A stretch of DNA of 64,000 nucleotides from Neoceratodus forsteri (GCA_016271365.2 CM028129.1:432580501-432644500); one strand, 5' to 3'; positions 1-10,829 are shown, numbered from the stretch's first letter. Notes: generated from the letters alone by a model not told the origin. Numbers and translations are program-made.

Positions 1-149
1 GATGTTAGCCAACACCCACCAGTTAGAGTGCTTGGCCAAGGGGCGTAGTCTTTGCCAGGGAGTTGGGAGAGTAAAGAGTCTGAAAACCATCACTCCAGTG
101 AATATGACAGTACCAGTATCCACCCACCACTGATGCCACAGAACCACCA

Positions 150-675
150 CTTTTATTATTATTGTTCCTCCTCTGTGGCTAATAGAATGAGGGGTGTATG
201 TCAGGGCCACACTGCTGGGGAGGGGTGAAAGTTAATAAAATTAGTGTAGCACCAGGTTGTGCAATTGAGAATGAAGGGGTGTCTCTTAGAGTGCCAGGGA
301 CATGATTGTTTTTTCCATATACAGTTTCTGGATTTTTACGGGTTTTCTCCCAGCCTCTACACCCATGCATCCCCAACATAGTGCGTGCATGTGGAGGCAC
401 ACACATGCATTCCATTTGGGACACCCCTCACTTCCAGTCATGCTGTTAACCACCTGCGCTGGCACCGAACCTCCATTTGGTGATGGCGGGACTACAGGTG
501 AGTGACCCCACCCCTTACCTGGGAGAGAAGAGCCAACACTCGATCCTGCTCCCACCCTACACTCTCCATGTTGGCACCCCAGTGACCCAAGGTCATTCCT
601 GAACCCGGGTTGTCAGTGTAACATGAGGTGTGATGTCCAGAGCCTCAACCCTCAGTGCCACCGGGCCGGCCTTAA
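150..675 (-). mobile_element. tRNA-derived SINE, copy 1 (minus)
   Basis: Read on the minus strand, the head lies at about 595-670. It has a tRNA-like block with an A-box-like GGTGGCACTGAGGG and a B-box-like GGGTTCAGGAATG, followed by a G-rich body and an AAT-rich tail near 150-165. The head matches the segments ending at 1255 and 7800 nearly base for base over about 70 nt, so this is one dispersed family. Such SINEs are Pol III transcribed and mobilised by a partner LINE. The left end is inferred from the tail only and I found no TSD for this copy. Confidence 0.55.
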
Positions 676-687
676 GGACATGATTTT

Positions 688-1255
688 TTTTTTCCTTTTT
701 TAGCTATCAGTTTATGCTCCTTGTTTCTCTGGCCATATCTCTGCAGGGAGCCCCCAGTCCCATCCCCCGATGTTCACCAGCTGGTGCTGACCTATACCCC
801 CATGGCTTCCCCCCTCAATGGGACTCCTCAACACCAGTCAAAGACCGTATCCAGTCACCAGTGCCATGGCTATTTGGGGGCAGGACCTGCGAGGTGCCCT
901 CCATCATCTACCAAAGCAATTATTTTCTCCTCCTAATGTACTTCCCTCAGAGGCAGAACATACAGTGATGCCAGGGGTTGCAATGCGCATGCTCCAGTGC
1001 ATGCTCTCCAAGCATCTTCCCCATCTCTGCTCATGTTGGCAGCATCAGCATGCTGACCCCAGCCTCCACTAGGGGCCAGGCATTCACTGACCACTGATGT
1101 CCCCCCTCCCCAGAGAAGGAGAGCAGTCACTGGGATGCTTGATCCTTCTCCTCCCCTGCCAACCCCCGGTGGCCCACACTCATTCCCGAACACGGGTCAC
1201 CAATGTGGCGTGGGGTGTGGCATCCAGCGCTTCAACCCTCAGTGCCACCAGGCCG
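688..1255 (-). mobile_element. tRNA-derived SINE, copy 2, with 12-bp TSD (minus)
   Basis: A 12-bp perfect repeat, ggacatgatttt, sits at 676-687 and 1256-1267 and brackets the element. The poly-T run (poly-A on the minus strand) starts right after the left copy, and the tRNA-like head ends at the right copy. The head at about 1180-1255 read in reverse has A- and B-box-like blocks, GGTGGCACTGAGGG and GTGTTCGGGAATG. The body is GC-rich and about 500 bp, long for a simple tRNA SINE. The copy inserted just upstream of SINE copy 1's head, giving a head-to-tail pair. Confidence 0.72.
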
Positions 1256-1267
1256 GGACATGATTTT

Positions 1268-2074
1268 AAAAGGCACCGTTAGATCGACACATGGTGCAGT
1301 GAACTGCTGGCTGTTCCAAACTCAGGTGCAACAGGGACCCTGCACCTGATTTTACAAAAAGTGGGGTCCAAGTGCCAAAGTCCCCAGGTTTGCTGCAAGC
1401 TGACAGCTGCACTGAAAAACCAGTGCATGTGGGACTAGGTTGCAGCAACAGGGGACAGTCTTCTTGGTGGCTGGTAGGTCATCCTGGGCATGCCCTGGCT
1501 CGTGGGGGGGTGACAGGAGGCCTGATTGGGTGAGGGGTGGCATCTGCCCCCAACTGCAGAAAAAAAAAACATAACCACCACCTGCAGTGCAGGTCTGTGG
1601 GGGTGCAGATGCAGCAGCACCACTTTGGGGGCCAAGGGGTCTCAGGCTCATACCTGCCATGGCCACCAACCCCTTCAGCAGTAGTCTGGCAGGTGTCAGG
1701 GGCTCTGTCGGCACCTTCTCCAGGGGATGCACAGGATCACCCCCTACCCAGCGATGTCTCCAGGAGTGGTGCACAGCGGGTTAGACCAGACCCAGGCTCC
1801 ATGCACCCATAGGGAGGCTTGCAAAATCCCACTTTAGAGGATATTACAGTGCTACACCAGTGCAAGCCCCCTTCTGCCATGGTGCACTGGTGTGGCCATT
1901 GCAAGGATGGTGCAAGTCTGGTTGGTGCAGGCAGTCTCCCCAGTGGTGCAGGGTACCTTCTAATATCAGGATTGGCACAAGGTGTGGCTCAAGGAGCCCA
2001 TTGCACCATATTTCCTGGACATGAGTCCCTTGTGCTAGTCCTGATCATTTTAAAATCAGGCCCCAGGTTTCCAG
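1268..2074. other. no gene recognised
   Basis: About 800 bp with only short overlapping reading frames and no recognisable domain, tRNA or tandem repeat. Its origin is unknown. Confidence 0.5.
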
Positions 2075-2076
2075 CT

Positions 2077-2150
2077 GCTTGGGTGGCATAACTGGTAGAG
2101 CAGCGGAATGGAATGCAGAGGGACCTGGTTTCAAATTCCAGCTATGGCCT
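2077..2150 (+). repeat. tRNA-like segment, probable SINE head
   Basis: The segment has an A-box-like TGGCATAACTGG near 2085 and a B-box-like GGTTTCAAATTCC at 2127-2139, with the spacing expected of a tRNA-derived Pol III promoter. A T-rich run follows at 2154. I see no complete cloverleaf, so this is more likely a SINE head or tRNA pseudogene than a working tRNA. Confidence 0.45.
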
Positions 2151-2457
2151 TCAATTTTTTCTCACTTCTGTCTGTTTTTAAGTCACATACAGTTTATGCA
2201 CATTGTATCATTCTGAAATAAGTGCCTCAGTAACCCAGTACATAAGGAGGCAAGCCCTTGTGACCTCTGCCAGTCTCTGACCCTTGAGGTGCCAAGCCTC
2301 TGGAGTCCTAATTCTATATCTGAAGGTTTGTGGCCATCCACCAAGAAGTAGGACATGTGTGAGGCAGATAGCTGGTTGTTAGGTATATGTATAAGGTAGC
2401 CCCCACACTCAAGTATCTACCACACAACTACCTCACATCCCAATATTTGGCCAGAGC

Positions 2458-2775
2458 ATGACAGACCCCATACACTGCCTTCAACTACTATCATTCTTCA
2501 GTGTTTGCTCTACAAATTTTCTTAACCTACTTTCCAACTTACAGCTATTACACCCCAGAATCTATATGCAATCAACTCACACCCAAGTAGCTGACTCGGT
2601 ACTACTCTTCAGTGATGTGAGGATTTGTTCTGGGATGAATGATGGGTATGACGTGATTATGGAGCAAATACTGAGGTGTGGTGGTAGTTGTGGGCAGAAG
2701 CAGATATATGAGATGGTTTACACAGATAATAGGATGTGGTGCAGTTGTATGGCAGATACAAGGATCAAGGATGCT
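2458..2775 (+). other. open frame running into the Penelope-like element
   Basis: An open frame begins at 2458 and continues into the Penelope-like RT without a stop, but its first ~105 codons match no part of an RT I know. The last 74 bp (2702-2775) are repeated at 4553-4626. The simplest reading is flanking target DNA that stays open by chance. A Penelope-type terminal repeat is an alternative. Confidence 0.35.
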
Positions 2776-3165
2776 GGGGATGTATCCAGTTTGAATGAGT
2801 TTATAACTTTTTTACATAGCACTATTCAAAACCTTAGGTTCACCTCCACTAGCAGTAAGGAGGTGATTGCTTATCTAGACCTGATAATTAAAAAGGGTCT
2901 GGGAGGCAACATAATCACTAGTGGTTTTCGAAAGGAAGTGGATGGCAACACAATACTTCTGGCCAATAGTTGCCATCCACCACACGTAGCCAGAAACATC
3001 CCAGTGGGACACTTCTTAAGGATCAGGCGTAACTGCTCCATTTTAGAGAGTTTTGAGGAAGGGGCTGCTGGTTTGACAGAAAGGTTAACCCAGAGGGGGT
3101 ATAATAAAGGGTTGATTTCGGATGCCTATGAGAGAGCTAAACTAACAGATAGGGATTCCTATTAG
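2776..3165 (+). pseudogene. Penelope-type RT, C-terminal (thumb) fragment
   Basis: The translation runs through an LNEFITFLHS block, then a run ending in AYLDLIIKK, the motif FRKEVDGNT, the NSCHPPHVARNIPVGHFLRI block with its conserved histidines and the IP.G..LRIRR core, and RGYNKGLI. This order is the region after the YxDD motif in Penelope-like RTs. The palm motifs, including YxDD, are absent, so the copy is cut off upstream. The frame ends at 3165, and the next domain continues in another frame, implying a one- or two-base indel near 3160. RT activity is impossible from this fragment. Confidence 0.82.
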
Positions 3166-3845
3166 TGGACAGCAATAACAAGGAAGCCACTGACGCTAGG
3201 TTCAGTTTTGTCACAGAATATTCTACCCGGGCCAGGGAACTGGAATCAATTATCAAGAGGCATTGGCATGTGATTGGGGCAGAAACAGATTTGAGAGAAA
3301 TTGCACAGCAACCTGTACGGATGTGTTATAAAAAAAAAAAAGCACTTACCCTTAGGGATCTATTGACGCATAGCCATTTTAAGAATGTACAATCAGAAAT
3401 ATGGCTTAACAAGATCAAGGGGTGTTTTAAATTCAGGAAGTATGTTAACTGTGACTATGTACTACAGGGCAGAGTTTTCTCAAGCTGTAATATCGAGAGA
3501 ACCTATGAAATCAGACAATGTACCACATGTAGTACTGAAGGGGTCATTTATTTGGCTACTTGTAGCTGTAATGTGTTTTATGTGGGCAAGACCACCAGGA
3601 GTTTTAAGACCAGAGTTGGAGAGCATATTAGGGCTATCCACAGAAGGGACACTACTTATGCTACGACAGTCCACATTATGGAAGCCACAGATGGGGCCCC
3701 TCATTCCTTTGGATTCTTGGTGACAGATAAAGTTTGCCAGAAACCACAGGGTGGGGACTATGAAGATTTGGTTTTACTCAGAGAGAATTTTTGGATCCTG
3801 ACCCTCTGGGCTACTAAAAGTCCTGATCTGAATGCCCATTTGTAA
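3165..3845 (+). pseudogene. GIY-YIG endonuclease domain of the Penelope-like element
   Basis: After a linker of about 110 residues the frame shows cysteines in a C..C...GVIYLATC arrangement, then FYVGKTTRSFKTRVGEH, the GIY-YIG core with the catalytic arginine in R..EH position, then a histidine-rich stretch. In Penelope-like elements this nuclease nicks the target for target-primed reverse transcription. The CXXC-type cysteines before the GIY motif are typical of the Penelope linker. The frame is open to a stop at 3843-3845 and this domain is the best preserved part of the element. An A-run at 3331-3341 is a likely indel site. Confidence 0.85.
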
Positions 3846-4552
3846 TTACAGCCATATCTTAAAAAACGCCGACAGTTTGTTTTTGGAATGTTTCTATTTA
3901 CCTAGCAAGAAATTTTGTTTGATGCTTACTGTCCAGAAAGTTGTTTGCCTTATTTAGAAATCAGTAATTTAAGATCTGTAACTATGTATTTTTCATATTT
4001 AGAACTTCAGAAGTCATTATCAGTTTGTTATGTGTACTGTTTGATCTCTGTTTTGTGGTCACTTCTGTTTTCTGTATATATTTTTAATAATTTTTATATG
4101 ATCTGTTATGGCTTTTTAAATGTATGTGTCATAAATGTTCACTTTTGATTACAGGCACTGTTAAGGAATTTTAAAATCATGAATTAAATCTAGATGTTTT
4201 TAGAGTTTTTAGAATCAGCACTTCACAGGTTTAATTAGATGTGGTTGAGTTTCGCCCCTCCTATGGAGGGAGTGGGTTTTTGATGAGTCACATGTGGACC
4301 TCAGACCTACATAGGTCTGATCTGTTTCACTGTCCTTAGCCTTTGAAAAAAGATTTATGGTAATCCAAAACATGTCAGGCCGGACAAAGTTGTCATGGGT
4401 TTAAATAAATACAGTATGTAGTAGCAAAATACTCACTTGTCAAGTTTTTGTTGGTGTCCCTCTTCTGAAGTTGTGTGTGCCAGAAACTTTTTGCTTGAGT
4501 ATATTTTGTGTTTCTGTGCACCACTTCCTAGTGTGCAATCATACTGTAGCTA
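3846..4552 (+). other. 3' region of the Penelope-like element
   Basis: AT-rich non-coding sequence. It ends with a block containing aaaacatgtcaggccgg and ttaaataaatac (4363-4412), a layout common at Penelope 3' ends. TGATGAG at 4281 resembles the first core box of a hammerhead ribozyme, which many Penelope elements carry, but I cannot complete the fold. Confidence 0.5.
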
Positions 4553-4629
4553 AGATATATGAGATGGTTTACACAGGTAATAGGATGTGGTGTAGTTTTA
4601 TGACAGATACAAGGACCAAGGATGCTCAA

Positions 4630-4735
4630 GCTTCCTCCCCTGGCTGGCCCTCCAACTCCCTAGGCTCGTTCCCGAACCAGGGTCACTGGCATCACTAGTG
4701 GTAGCACTACCACTGCACCAGCTGGCTGAACCCAG
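4630..4735 (-). mobile_element. tRNA-derived SINE head fragment (minus)
   Basis: On the minus strand the segment has an A-box-like TGGTGCAGTGGTAGTGC and a B-box-like GGTTCGGGAACGAG, spaced as in a tRNA. It is related in layout to the SINE at 51330 rather than to the copies at 688 and 7277. No body or tail can be followed because it abuts the 80-bp tandem array. Confidence 0.5.
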
Positions 4736-5314
4736 ATGGGGAAGATATTAAAGTGTGGGGTAGTAGCAGGGCTGAATATTTGGTAGCTGCAGAAGTGTTA
4801 CTAAAGTGAGGGTAGCAGTGGGGCAGATATTATTGTGTGGGGTAGTAGCAGGAAAGAATATTTGGTAGCTGCAGATGTGTTACTAAAGTGAGGGTAGAAG
4901 TGGGGCAGATATTATTGTGTGGGGTAGTAGCAGGGAAGAACATTGGCTAGTTGTGAGTGTTACTAGAGTGGGGAAGATGGGGCAAATATTTGGTTTGGGG
5001 TAGTTGCAGGAAAGAATACTAGGTTACTGTAAGTGTATTACTAGAGGCTGGGCAGTTGTGGGATTGATATTGGGTAGTGGGGTATTTGCAAGGCAGAATA
5101 CTGGGTAACTGCAAGAGTGTTACTAGGGCGGGGGTAGTTGTGGGGCAGAATATTGTGTAGCTGCAATGGTGTGAATAGAGTAAGGGTAGCTGTGGGGCAC
5201 ACAATGTAGTGGGTGTAGTTGCAGGGCAGTATATTGGGTAGTTTTAAGAGTGTTAGTGCTGTAGGGTAGTTGTGGGGCAGATATTGTATTGTAGGATAGT
5301 TGCAGGGCAGAATA
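4736..5314. repeat. ~80-bp minisatellite, left part
   Basis: Diverged tandem units each hold a block like gggtagttgtggggcagat, a second like gtagttgcagggcagaat, and a closing gtgttactagag. The closing block recurs at about 4797, 4879, 4959, 5037 and 5119, a period of 78-82 bp. The array is cut at about 5314 by LINE copy A and resumes at 8718. Confidence 0.85.
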
Positions 5315-5349
5315 CAGAAAAAACATCCTAATCCCAAAACACAAAACCA

Positions 5350-8180
5350 CACCCTGCTTGACTGGGCACTCACAACCCACCCGCACCACGCCATTTGGTC
5401 TCCTCCCCGATGCCCTTAGTGACCACAACCCCATTTTCATTGTACATAAGGTTCATCGCCCCAAACTTCCCCCTAAAATTATACAGCTCCAGTCCTTTAA
5501 ATCCTTAGACCTTACTCCAATCAGCTCTGCACTCGCTTCCACCGACTGGATCCCCCTCTCCACTGCCATTTCTGTTGACCAAGCACTCGACTATCTTAAG
5601 GATAAATTCATTGCCACCTGGAATGTCTTTGCTCCTTTCAGATGGACCAGAGTCCATGGGCTTCACCTCCCTTGGATCACCCCTGAACTACTGGCCTGCT
5701 TCAGGGAGCGTGATCAGGCCTGGAGAAAACACAAATCTACTAAACATCCAAACGACTACGTCAAATACAGAATGCTACTCAATTCATGTACTAAACCTAC
5801 TAGACTGGCTAAGTCTGATTATTTCAACTCCTCATTCCTGACTAACACCAGCTCTCCATCTAAATTCTGGAGGGTAGTTCATGCCCTGTTCTCTCCCCCC
5901 TCTCACCCTCCCTCTCCAGTTCTCAAATAAATAACTCCCTAGTTTCTGATCCTGGCTCCGTGGCCAATGAATTTAATACCTACTACACCTTGTGCACCAC
6001 GTCTCTTCTAAATTCCCTCTCCCCATTGTCACCTACTAACTTCAGCCCTTCATCTCAGCCAGTGCCTACCTCTCCCCCATTTTCCTTTTCTACTATCTCC
6101 CTGGATGAAGTTCTTAATGCTCTCCTATCCCTTAACCCCTCTAAAGGCTCCTCACCAGATGAGCTCGATCCTAAACTTCTCTACCTTTCTGCTCTTGCAA
6201 TTGCTTATCCTATTTCCTTAATCCTTAAATTGTCCTTTATTTTTGCCCAAGTACCCTCACCCTGGAAACACTCTGTAGTCCTCCCTCTCCCCAAGGGTGG
6301 TGACACATCCACTCCTGGCAACTATCACCCAATTTCCCTCCTCCCTACCCTTGCCAAACTTCAAGAACATTTAGTTCTCTCTCAACTATCACCATTCCTC
6401 TCTGATTTCTCTTTCTTCATCCCCTTCCAATCTGGTTTTCGGAAGAACCACTCAACAACCATCTCCCTCCTAAGGCTTACTAACTCCATCCTTTCAGGGA
6501 TGGATGATGGCCTGATCACCTCAGCCATTTTTGTTGACCTAGCCAAAGCGTTCAACACTGTTCCCCATCCCCTCCTTCTTGATTCACTCTTCTCAGCTGG
6601 TTTTGCTCCATCAGACACCAACTGGTTTAAATCCTACCTCACTGGCAGGACCCAGTCGGTGATAATCCTTGGTTCTATCTCCCCTCCACTCCCCATCAAC
6701 ACTGGTGTCCCTCAGGGCTCAGTGCTTGGTCCCCTACTCTTCTCCATTTTCCTTAATGATCTTCCCACAGCCTGCTCATCCTCTTCTATCTACATGTACG
6801 GTGATGATACTGTTTTGTACAGTTCCGGCAAAAACCCTGCTGCTGAGCAAACCAGCTTACAGCATATCTTTAACTATGTTCAGCTCTGGTTTGCTTCTCA
6901 ACAGCTTTTTCTAAACACCAAGAAGACAGTCTCAATGACCATTAGCACCAGGCAGAGACTCTCTAGGCTCCCGGCCCTCCCGATCTTCCACACCCTTGAT
7001 GGGACCATCTTGGAGGACACCTCCTCATTTTGATATCTGGGAGTTTGGCTTGACCAGCACCTCAACTTCTCTGTGCATATCGAAGCTATCCTGAAGAAAC
7101 TGCACCTCAAGCTTGGTGCTCTATACAGGAATCATAGTTGCATCCCACTGACTGCAAGGCGCGAAATTGTCCAGAAGATAATACTCCCCATCTTTGACTA
7201 CTGTGACGTAGTCTATGGTGCTGCTCCCAAATCTTCCCTGACCAAGTTGGACACTCTCTTTAACTCCTTCTGCTGCCTTTTTTTTTTTTTTTACTCCCCC
7301 CCGCACTCCGCCATTCCTCCGGCGCCATCCCCGGAAATGAGACCCCCTCCCTTCAGCACCCCACGACTTACCCTTCACGGCAGGGTGGTGGGGAGCAACT
7401 CAACCCACCAGAACGGATCCATGCCAGGGAGGCGTCCTCCGGAGAATGGTGGACGGGGAACGGCGTCATGCTGCAGGCTCCATTTCCCAGATTTTCTCCC
7501 GGCAGGAGTGGCGTGCAATGGCCAGTTACTGAAATATGCCGCTCCCGTGCGGCGCACTGAATCAGCGTCTGCCACGTCCGCCTCCCCCTGTCTCTGCGGC
7601 TGCGTGTTTGTGATCCCAGCCTCAGCTGGGGTCAGGCAGCACCGCCACCGAATCCCCACCCGGAGATGGAGCAGTCCTCGGACGACTCGATCATCTCCTC
7701 CCTTGACCCCGACAACCCGTGCTCATTCCCGAACACGGGTCGCCGGCATGGCGCGAGGTGTAGCGACCAGCGCCTCAACTCTCAGCGCCACCGGGCCAGC
7801 CCTTCTGCTGCTTTGCTATCAACTCTCCTTCCCGCTTCCACCACTGTAAACTCTATCACTCTCTAACCTTCCTTCCACTGTCTCACAGACTTATCTCTCA
7901 CTGTGCCAAGCTAACCTCCAAATTCTGGTTCAGGGGGCTCCCCTCCTATCTCTCATCCTCTCTGTCCACTCCACCTCCCCCCACCCACTCTCTCAGATCA
8001 AATGACCACTGTACCTTGACGGCCCCTTGCCGCTCCACCCTCATCAGTCAGACTGGTTTCGCCCATCGTTTCCCTAAAATCCGGAATTCCTTCCCCCCTG
8101 AAATATGACCCTCCTCCTCCAACTACTCCCTTACCTCTGCCCTACAAAATTATTTTCCCTCAGCTGTTCCTGCTTTAACC
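5350..8180 (+). pseudogene. LINE ORF2 remnant (endonuclease end, RT, C-terminal domain)
   Basis: It begins with the end of the endonuclease (LDWALTTHPHH, then after a frameshift LLPDALSDHNP), followed by a linker and RT. RT motifs seen are NYHPISLL, FQSGFRKNHST, FVDLAKAFNTV, TGVPQGSVLGPLLFS and the active site YGDD at 6797-6808, a glycine for the usual alanine. The YLGVWL block follows at about 7035, after an in-frame stop at 7031-7033. The C-terminal domain is split by a SINE at 7277-7800 and resumes as a frame homologous to copy C. The gene would have encoded a target-priming reverse transcriptase; stops and frameshifts make it inactive. Confidence 0.8.
7277..7800 (-). mobile_element. tRNA-derived SINE, copy 3, with 11-bp TSD, inside LINE copy A
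   Basis: The 11-bp sequence ccttctgctgc occurs at 7266-7276 and 7801-7811, immediately flanking the insert. On the minus strand the element starts with the tRNA-like head (A-box-like GGTGGCGCTGAGAG, B-box-like GTGTTCGGGAATG), has a GC-rich body and ends in a run of about 15 A. Removing it restores the LINE C-terminal reading. This is the cleanest family member here and is younger than LINE copy A. The body contains a ggtaag in sense orientation, also seen in relatives. Confidence 0.85.
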
Positions 8181-8717
8181 CACCTTGATACCGGTCCCCA
8201 GTTTCTGCCACCCTACCATGACCCCCCCACCAGCAGGGTTCTCAACATCTTGGAGGGAAAAATCAGGAAATGGCTACCCCTTCTCCTCATATTCAGTTCT
8301 TGCCTCTCCCCCCTCTTCTCCACCTGCCCTTCTGGGTCACCAGTGTGCACAACCTAACCCCATCCTTTTTACTCCAACAGCACTTGCGTACTACCTCGAG
8401 CCCGCTCCTGGTACACTCATGCACTATAAATGGTTCTATAGCATTATTACTGTTTTGTACACTCATATGTTCTTTTGTTTGATTTTGGATATGTATTGTA
8501 ATTTACCCAATGTTCCACTTCTGTTTATTGTACAATACCTTGTGTTCCAACTGTTGCACAATCTTACAATGTTGTATTGTTTGTACTACCCACATACTAT
8601 TGCAACTGATCATCCTTCACAACCCTATGTAACCCCTCCCCCCAGGTCAGACCGTGAGATGAACAACTTGTTGTTCAGTTTGCCCTCCTGGTGAAACATT
8701 TCAATAAATAAATAAAA

Positions 8718-9600
8718 TATTGGGTTACTGAGAATGTGTAATAACTAGAGTTGTGACAATTCTGGAACAGATGTTGGGCAGTGGGTATTTGCTGGGCAGA
8801 ATATTGGGTAACTGTAAAAATGTTACTACAGTAGGGGTTGTTTTGGGTCAAATATTAGGATGTGGGGAACTTTCAGGAAAAAATATGGGGTAGTTAAAAA
8901 ATGTGACTAGACTGGGGTAGCTGTGCATCAGACATTGTATTGGGAGATAACTGCAGGGCAGAATATTGGGTAGATGTGAAAGTGTTACTAGAGTGGAGTA
9001 GTTGTGGGGCAGATATTGTGGTGTAAGATAGTTGCAGGGCAAATATTAGAACACTAAGAATGCCTTACTAGGGTTGTGGTAGTTGTAGGTTAGGTATTGG
9101 GAAATGAGGTAGTTACAGGACAAAATATTAGCTGGCTTCTGCAGTGTTACTAGGGTGTTGGTAGCTGTGGGCAGATAATGTGGTGTGGGGTAATTGCGGG
9201 GCAGAATATTGGGTAGCTGTGACAATCTTATTACACTGGGGTAGTTGTGGGGCAGATATTGTGTCATGTGACAGACGAAGGGCCGATTATTGTGCGGATG
9301 CATTAGTGTTGGAAGAGTGAGGATAGTTGTGTGTCAGATAACATGGTGTGGGGTATTTGCAGAACAGAATATTTGGAAGGTGAGAGAATGTCACTAGAGT
9401 TAAGGGGTCTGTGGACAGACATTTGGATGGGGTAGTTACAGGGCAGAATATTAGGTAGTTATGAGGGGGATGCTAGAGTGGGGGTAGTTGTGAGACAGAT
9501 ATTGGGGTGGAGCAGTTCCACGTCAGAATACTGGGTGCTAGCTGTATGGCATTACAAGAGTAGGAAGAACTGTGAGGCAGAGGTTGGGGTGTGAGGTAGT
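8718..9600. repeat. ~80-bp minisatellite, right part
   Basis: Same unit as at 4736-5314, with blocks such as gcagggcagaatattggg and gtagttgtggggcagatatt. Units are more diverged toward the right, and the array fades near 9600. Confidence 0.82.
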
Positions 9601-10129
9601 GAAGGTAAATACTGTACTTTGTCTGAATTCTAAGTATACAGTATACAGTAAACAAAATAATCATGTTACAATTGGAGCCCATGTAAATCAAACCAGATTT
9701 CTGTCAGACATGTAAATAGGTGCACTGAATCAGATTATTAGGAGAGATTGCATGTAAACAGCACTGCAGAAAACTCAATCAGGTTTTCAAGTTATCTGAT
9801 TTCTTCAGATATCTGATTATTTCCTGACATGTAAACGTGGTGAGTGACAAAAGGCTTTTGGCAAACTGAAAATATCCGTGAAAAGTGGTGGTCTGGCTTA
9901 AGTTTGACAACAATGCTCTATGCCACAGATGCCCAGAGCGGTTAGCACCAGTACTGAAGGAGAAACGGATAGAAAAAGTAATTCAGCATATATGAAGTAA
10001 TGATACACAATCACTGTATAAGACAATTTGACATATAAAGAATCAAATGTAAGTCATTGTGATGAATGTTGTATATGTTGTAATTTTGGAAAAAATTCCA
10101 ATAAACTTTAATTACAAAACAATATACAC
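9601..10129. repeat. MITE-like sequence, not resolved
   Basis: The core catgtaaa recurs near 9680, 9709, 9751 and 9829, with complementary-looking blocks around it, as in some Harbinger-type MITEs. From about 10020 an AT-rich stretch ends in ccaataaactttaattac, resembling a retroelement 3' end. Boundaries and class are uncertain. Confidence 0.35.
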
Positions 10130-10420
10130 TAGATCACCTATTGCTGCTCCCCTCCTGATTTCCTCTCTCAACTCCCTATCCACTTCTTTTTCTTTCTACC
10201 CCAGTGGTCTGTAGACCAGCGCAAACAGAAACTTCTTTGCAACAGCTGATGTCAGCTGTACACAAAGAGTCTATTTCCTCCCTCTTTTTCTGATGGTCCC
10301 ATCTTCTGTCACCTTGATTCCTTCCCTAATATATAGGGTCATTCCTCCTCTACCCCTGCACCTGTCTCTCCTAAGCAAAGTGTACTTTGGAACTGCCAGA
10401 TCAGTCTTTGTTCCCACCTT
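10130..10420 (-). pseudogene. CR1-type endonuclease fragment (minus)
   Basis: A minus-strand frame reads LLRRDRCRGRGGMTLYIREG, close to the CR1-family signature in which a glycine-rich turn precedes a LYVREG-like block. About 35 residues of clear similarity and no catalytic residues remain. It is a dead fragment. Confidence 0.6.
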
Positions 10421-10439
10421 CCCCTGCCCATGTCTCCAC

Positions 10440-10640
10440 ACAAACATAGACACTGATGTCAGAAAAAGATCAAAGGTCCATCTAGTCTGCCCAGTGTTCC
10501 CTATCTGCCACCTATTGTCCATATACTGTTTTGTCCCTCCCTATCCATGCCCCTGCTCCTCTCCCTACTTGTACTGACCTATGAAACCACCAAACCCTTC
10601 ACTCTGTCCCAGCCATGCTTGAAGCCATTTAGGGTCAGAC
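10440..10640 (-). mobile_element. CR1-like 3' end fragment (minus)
   Basis: The stretch begins aacatagacactgatgtcag and contains ggtccatctagtctgccca. Near-identical text appears at 45190 and 53090, also in reverse, so it is the 3' UTR of one CR1-like family. Confidence 0.65.
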
Positions 10641-10829
10641 TTCCGGTGATGCTCTGGGTTAGATGGCCATGTAACTTTCATGCTCCCTGAGCCATGGGTG
10701 ATTAGAGTTACTAGAGTGACTCTATTTGCTGCCCGATACTCTGCAACTGCATATAATCAACCAGAGAGTTATGGCAACTAGCTGGGGAAAGAAACAACTC
10801 ACACAGGCAGCTAAAATAAAAGCTGTAAT

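Larger units (their letters stand above)
2776..4552 (+). mobile_element. Penelope-like retroelement, 5'-truncated
   Basis: The element contains the C-terminal part of a Penelope-type reverse transcriptase, a GIY-YIG endonuclease and a 3' region of about 700 bp ending in ataaatac near 4410. It lacks the catalytic RT palm. The body is bracketed by 74-bp direct repeats (2702-2775 and 4553-4626, 69 of 74 identical), which may be a long target duplication. Penelope-like elements are a retroelement class separate from LINEs, and the layout RT then GIY-YIG fits the Neptune/Penelope groups. The frameshift between the domains and the missing RT core mark it as dead. Confidence 0.8.
5315..8717 (+). mobile_element. 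L2/CR1-group LINE, copy A, 5'-truncated
   Basis: The LINE starts inside the endonuclease domain, runs through RT and a C-terminal domain to about 8180, then a 3' UTR ending in a TCAATAAATAAATAAAAT tail. It interrupts the ~80-bp minisatellite: the left side stops at ...cagaata and the right resumes at attggg. Any TSD is hidden by the AT-rich tail (4-5 bp at most). Copy C at 29.7 kb belongs to the same family by frame-by-frame similarity from LLDWALTTHPH to the C-terminus. Clade placement within the L2/CR1/Rex1 group is not resolved. Confidence 0.85.

Noticed and set aside
2077..2150. A functional tRNA gene
   Set aside because: A- and B-box-like blocks exist but the acceptor stem does not close; a SINE head or pseudogene is more likely.
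4240..4420. Hammerhead ribozyme in the Penelope 3' region (TGATGAG at 4281)
   Set aside because: Penelope-like elements often carry one, but I could not place stem II, the GAAA box and the cleavage site together. A covariance-model search would decide.
5019..5440. Tandemly repetitive minus-strand frames rich in NYPT-type residues
   Set aside because: Produced by translating the ~80-bp minisatellite, not a repeat protein.
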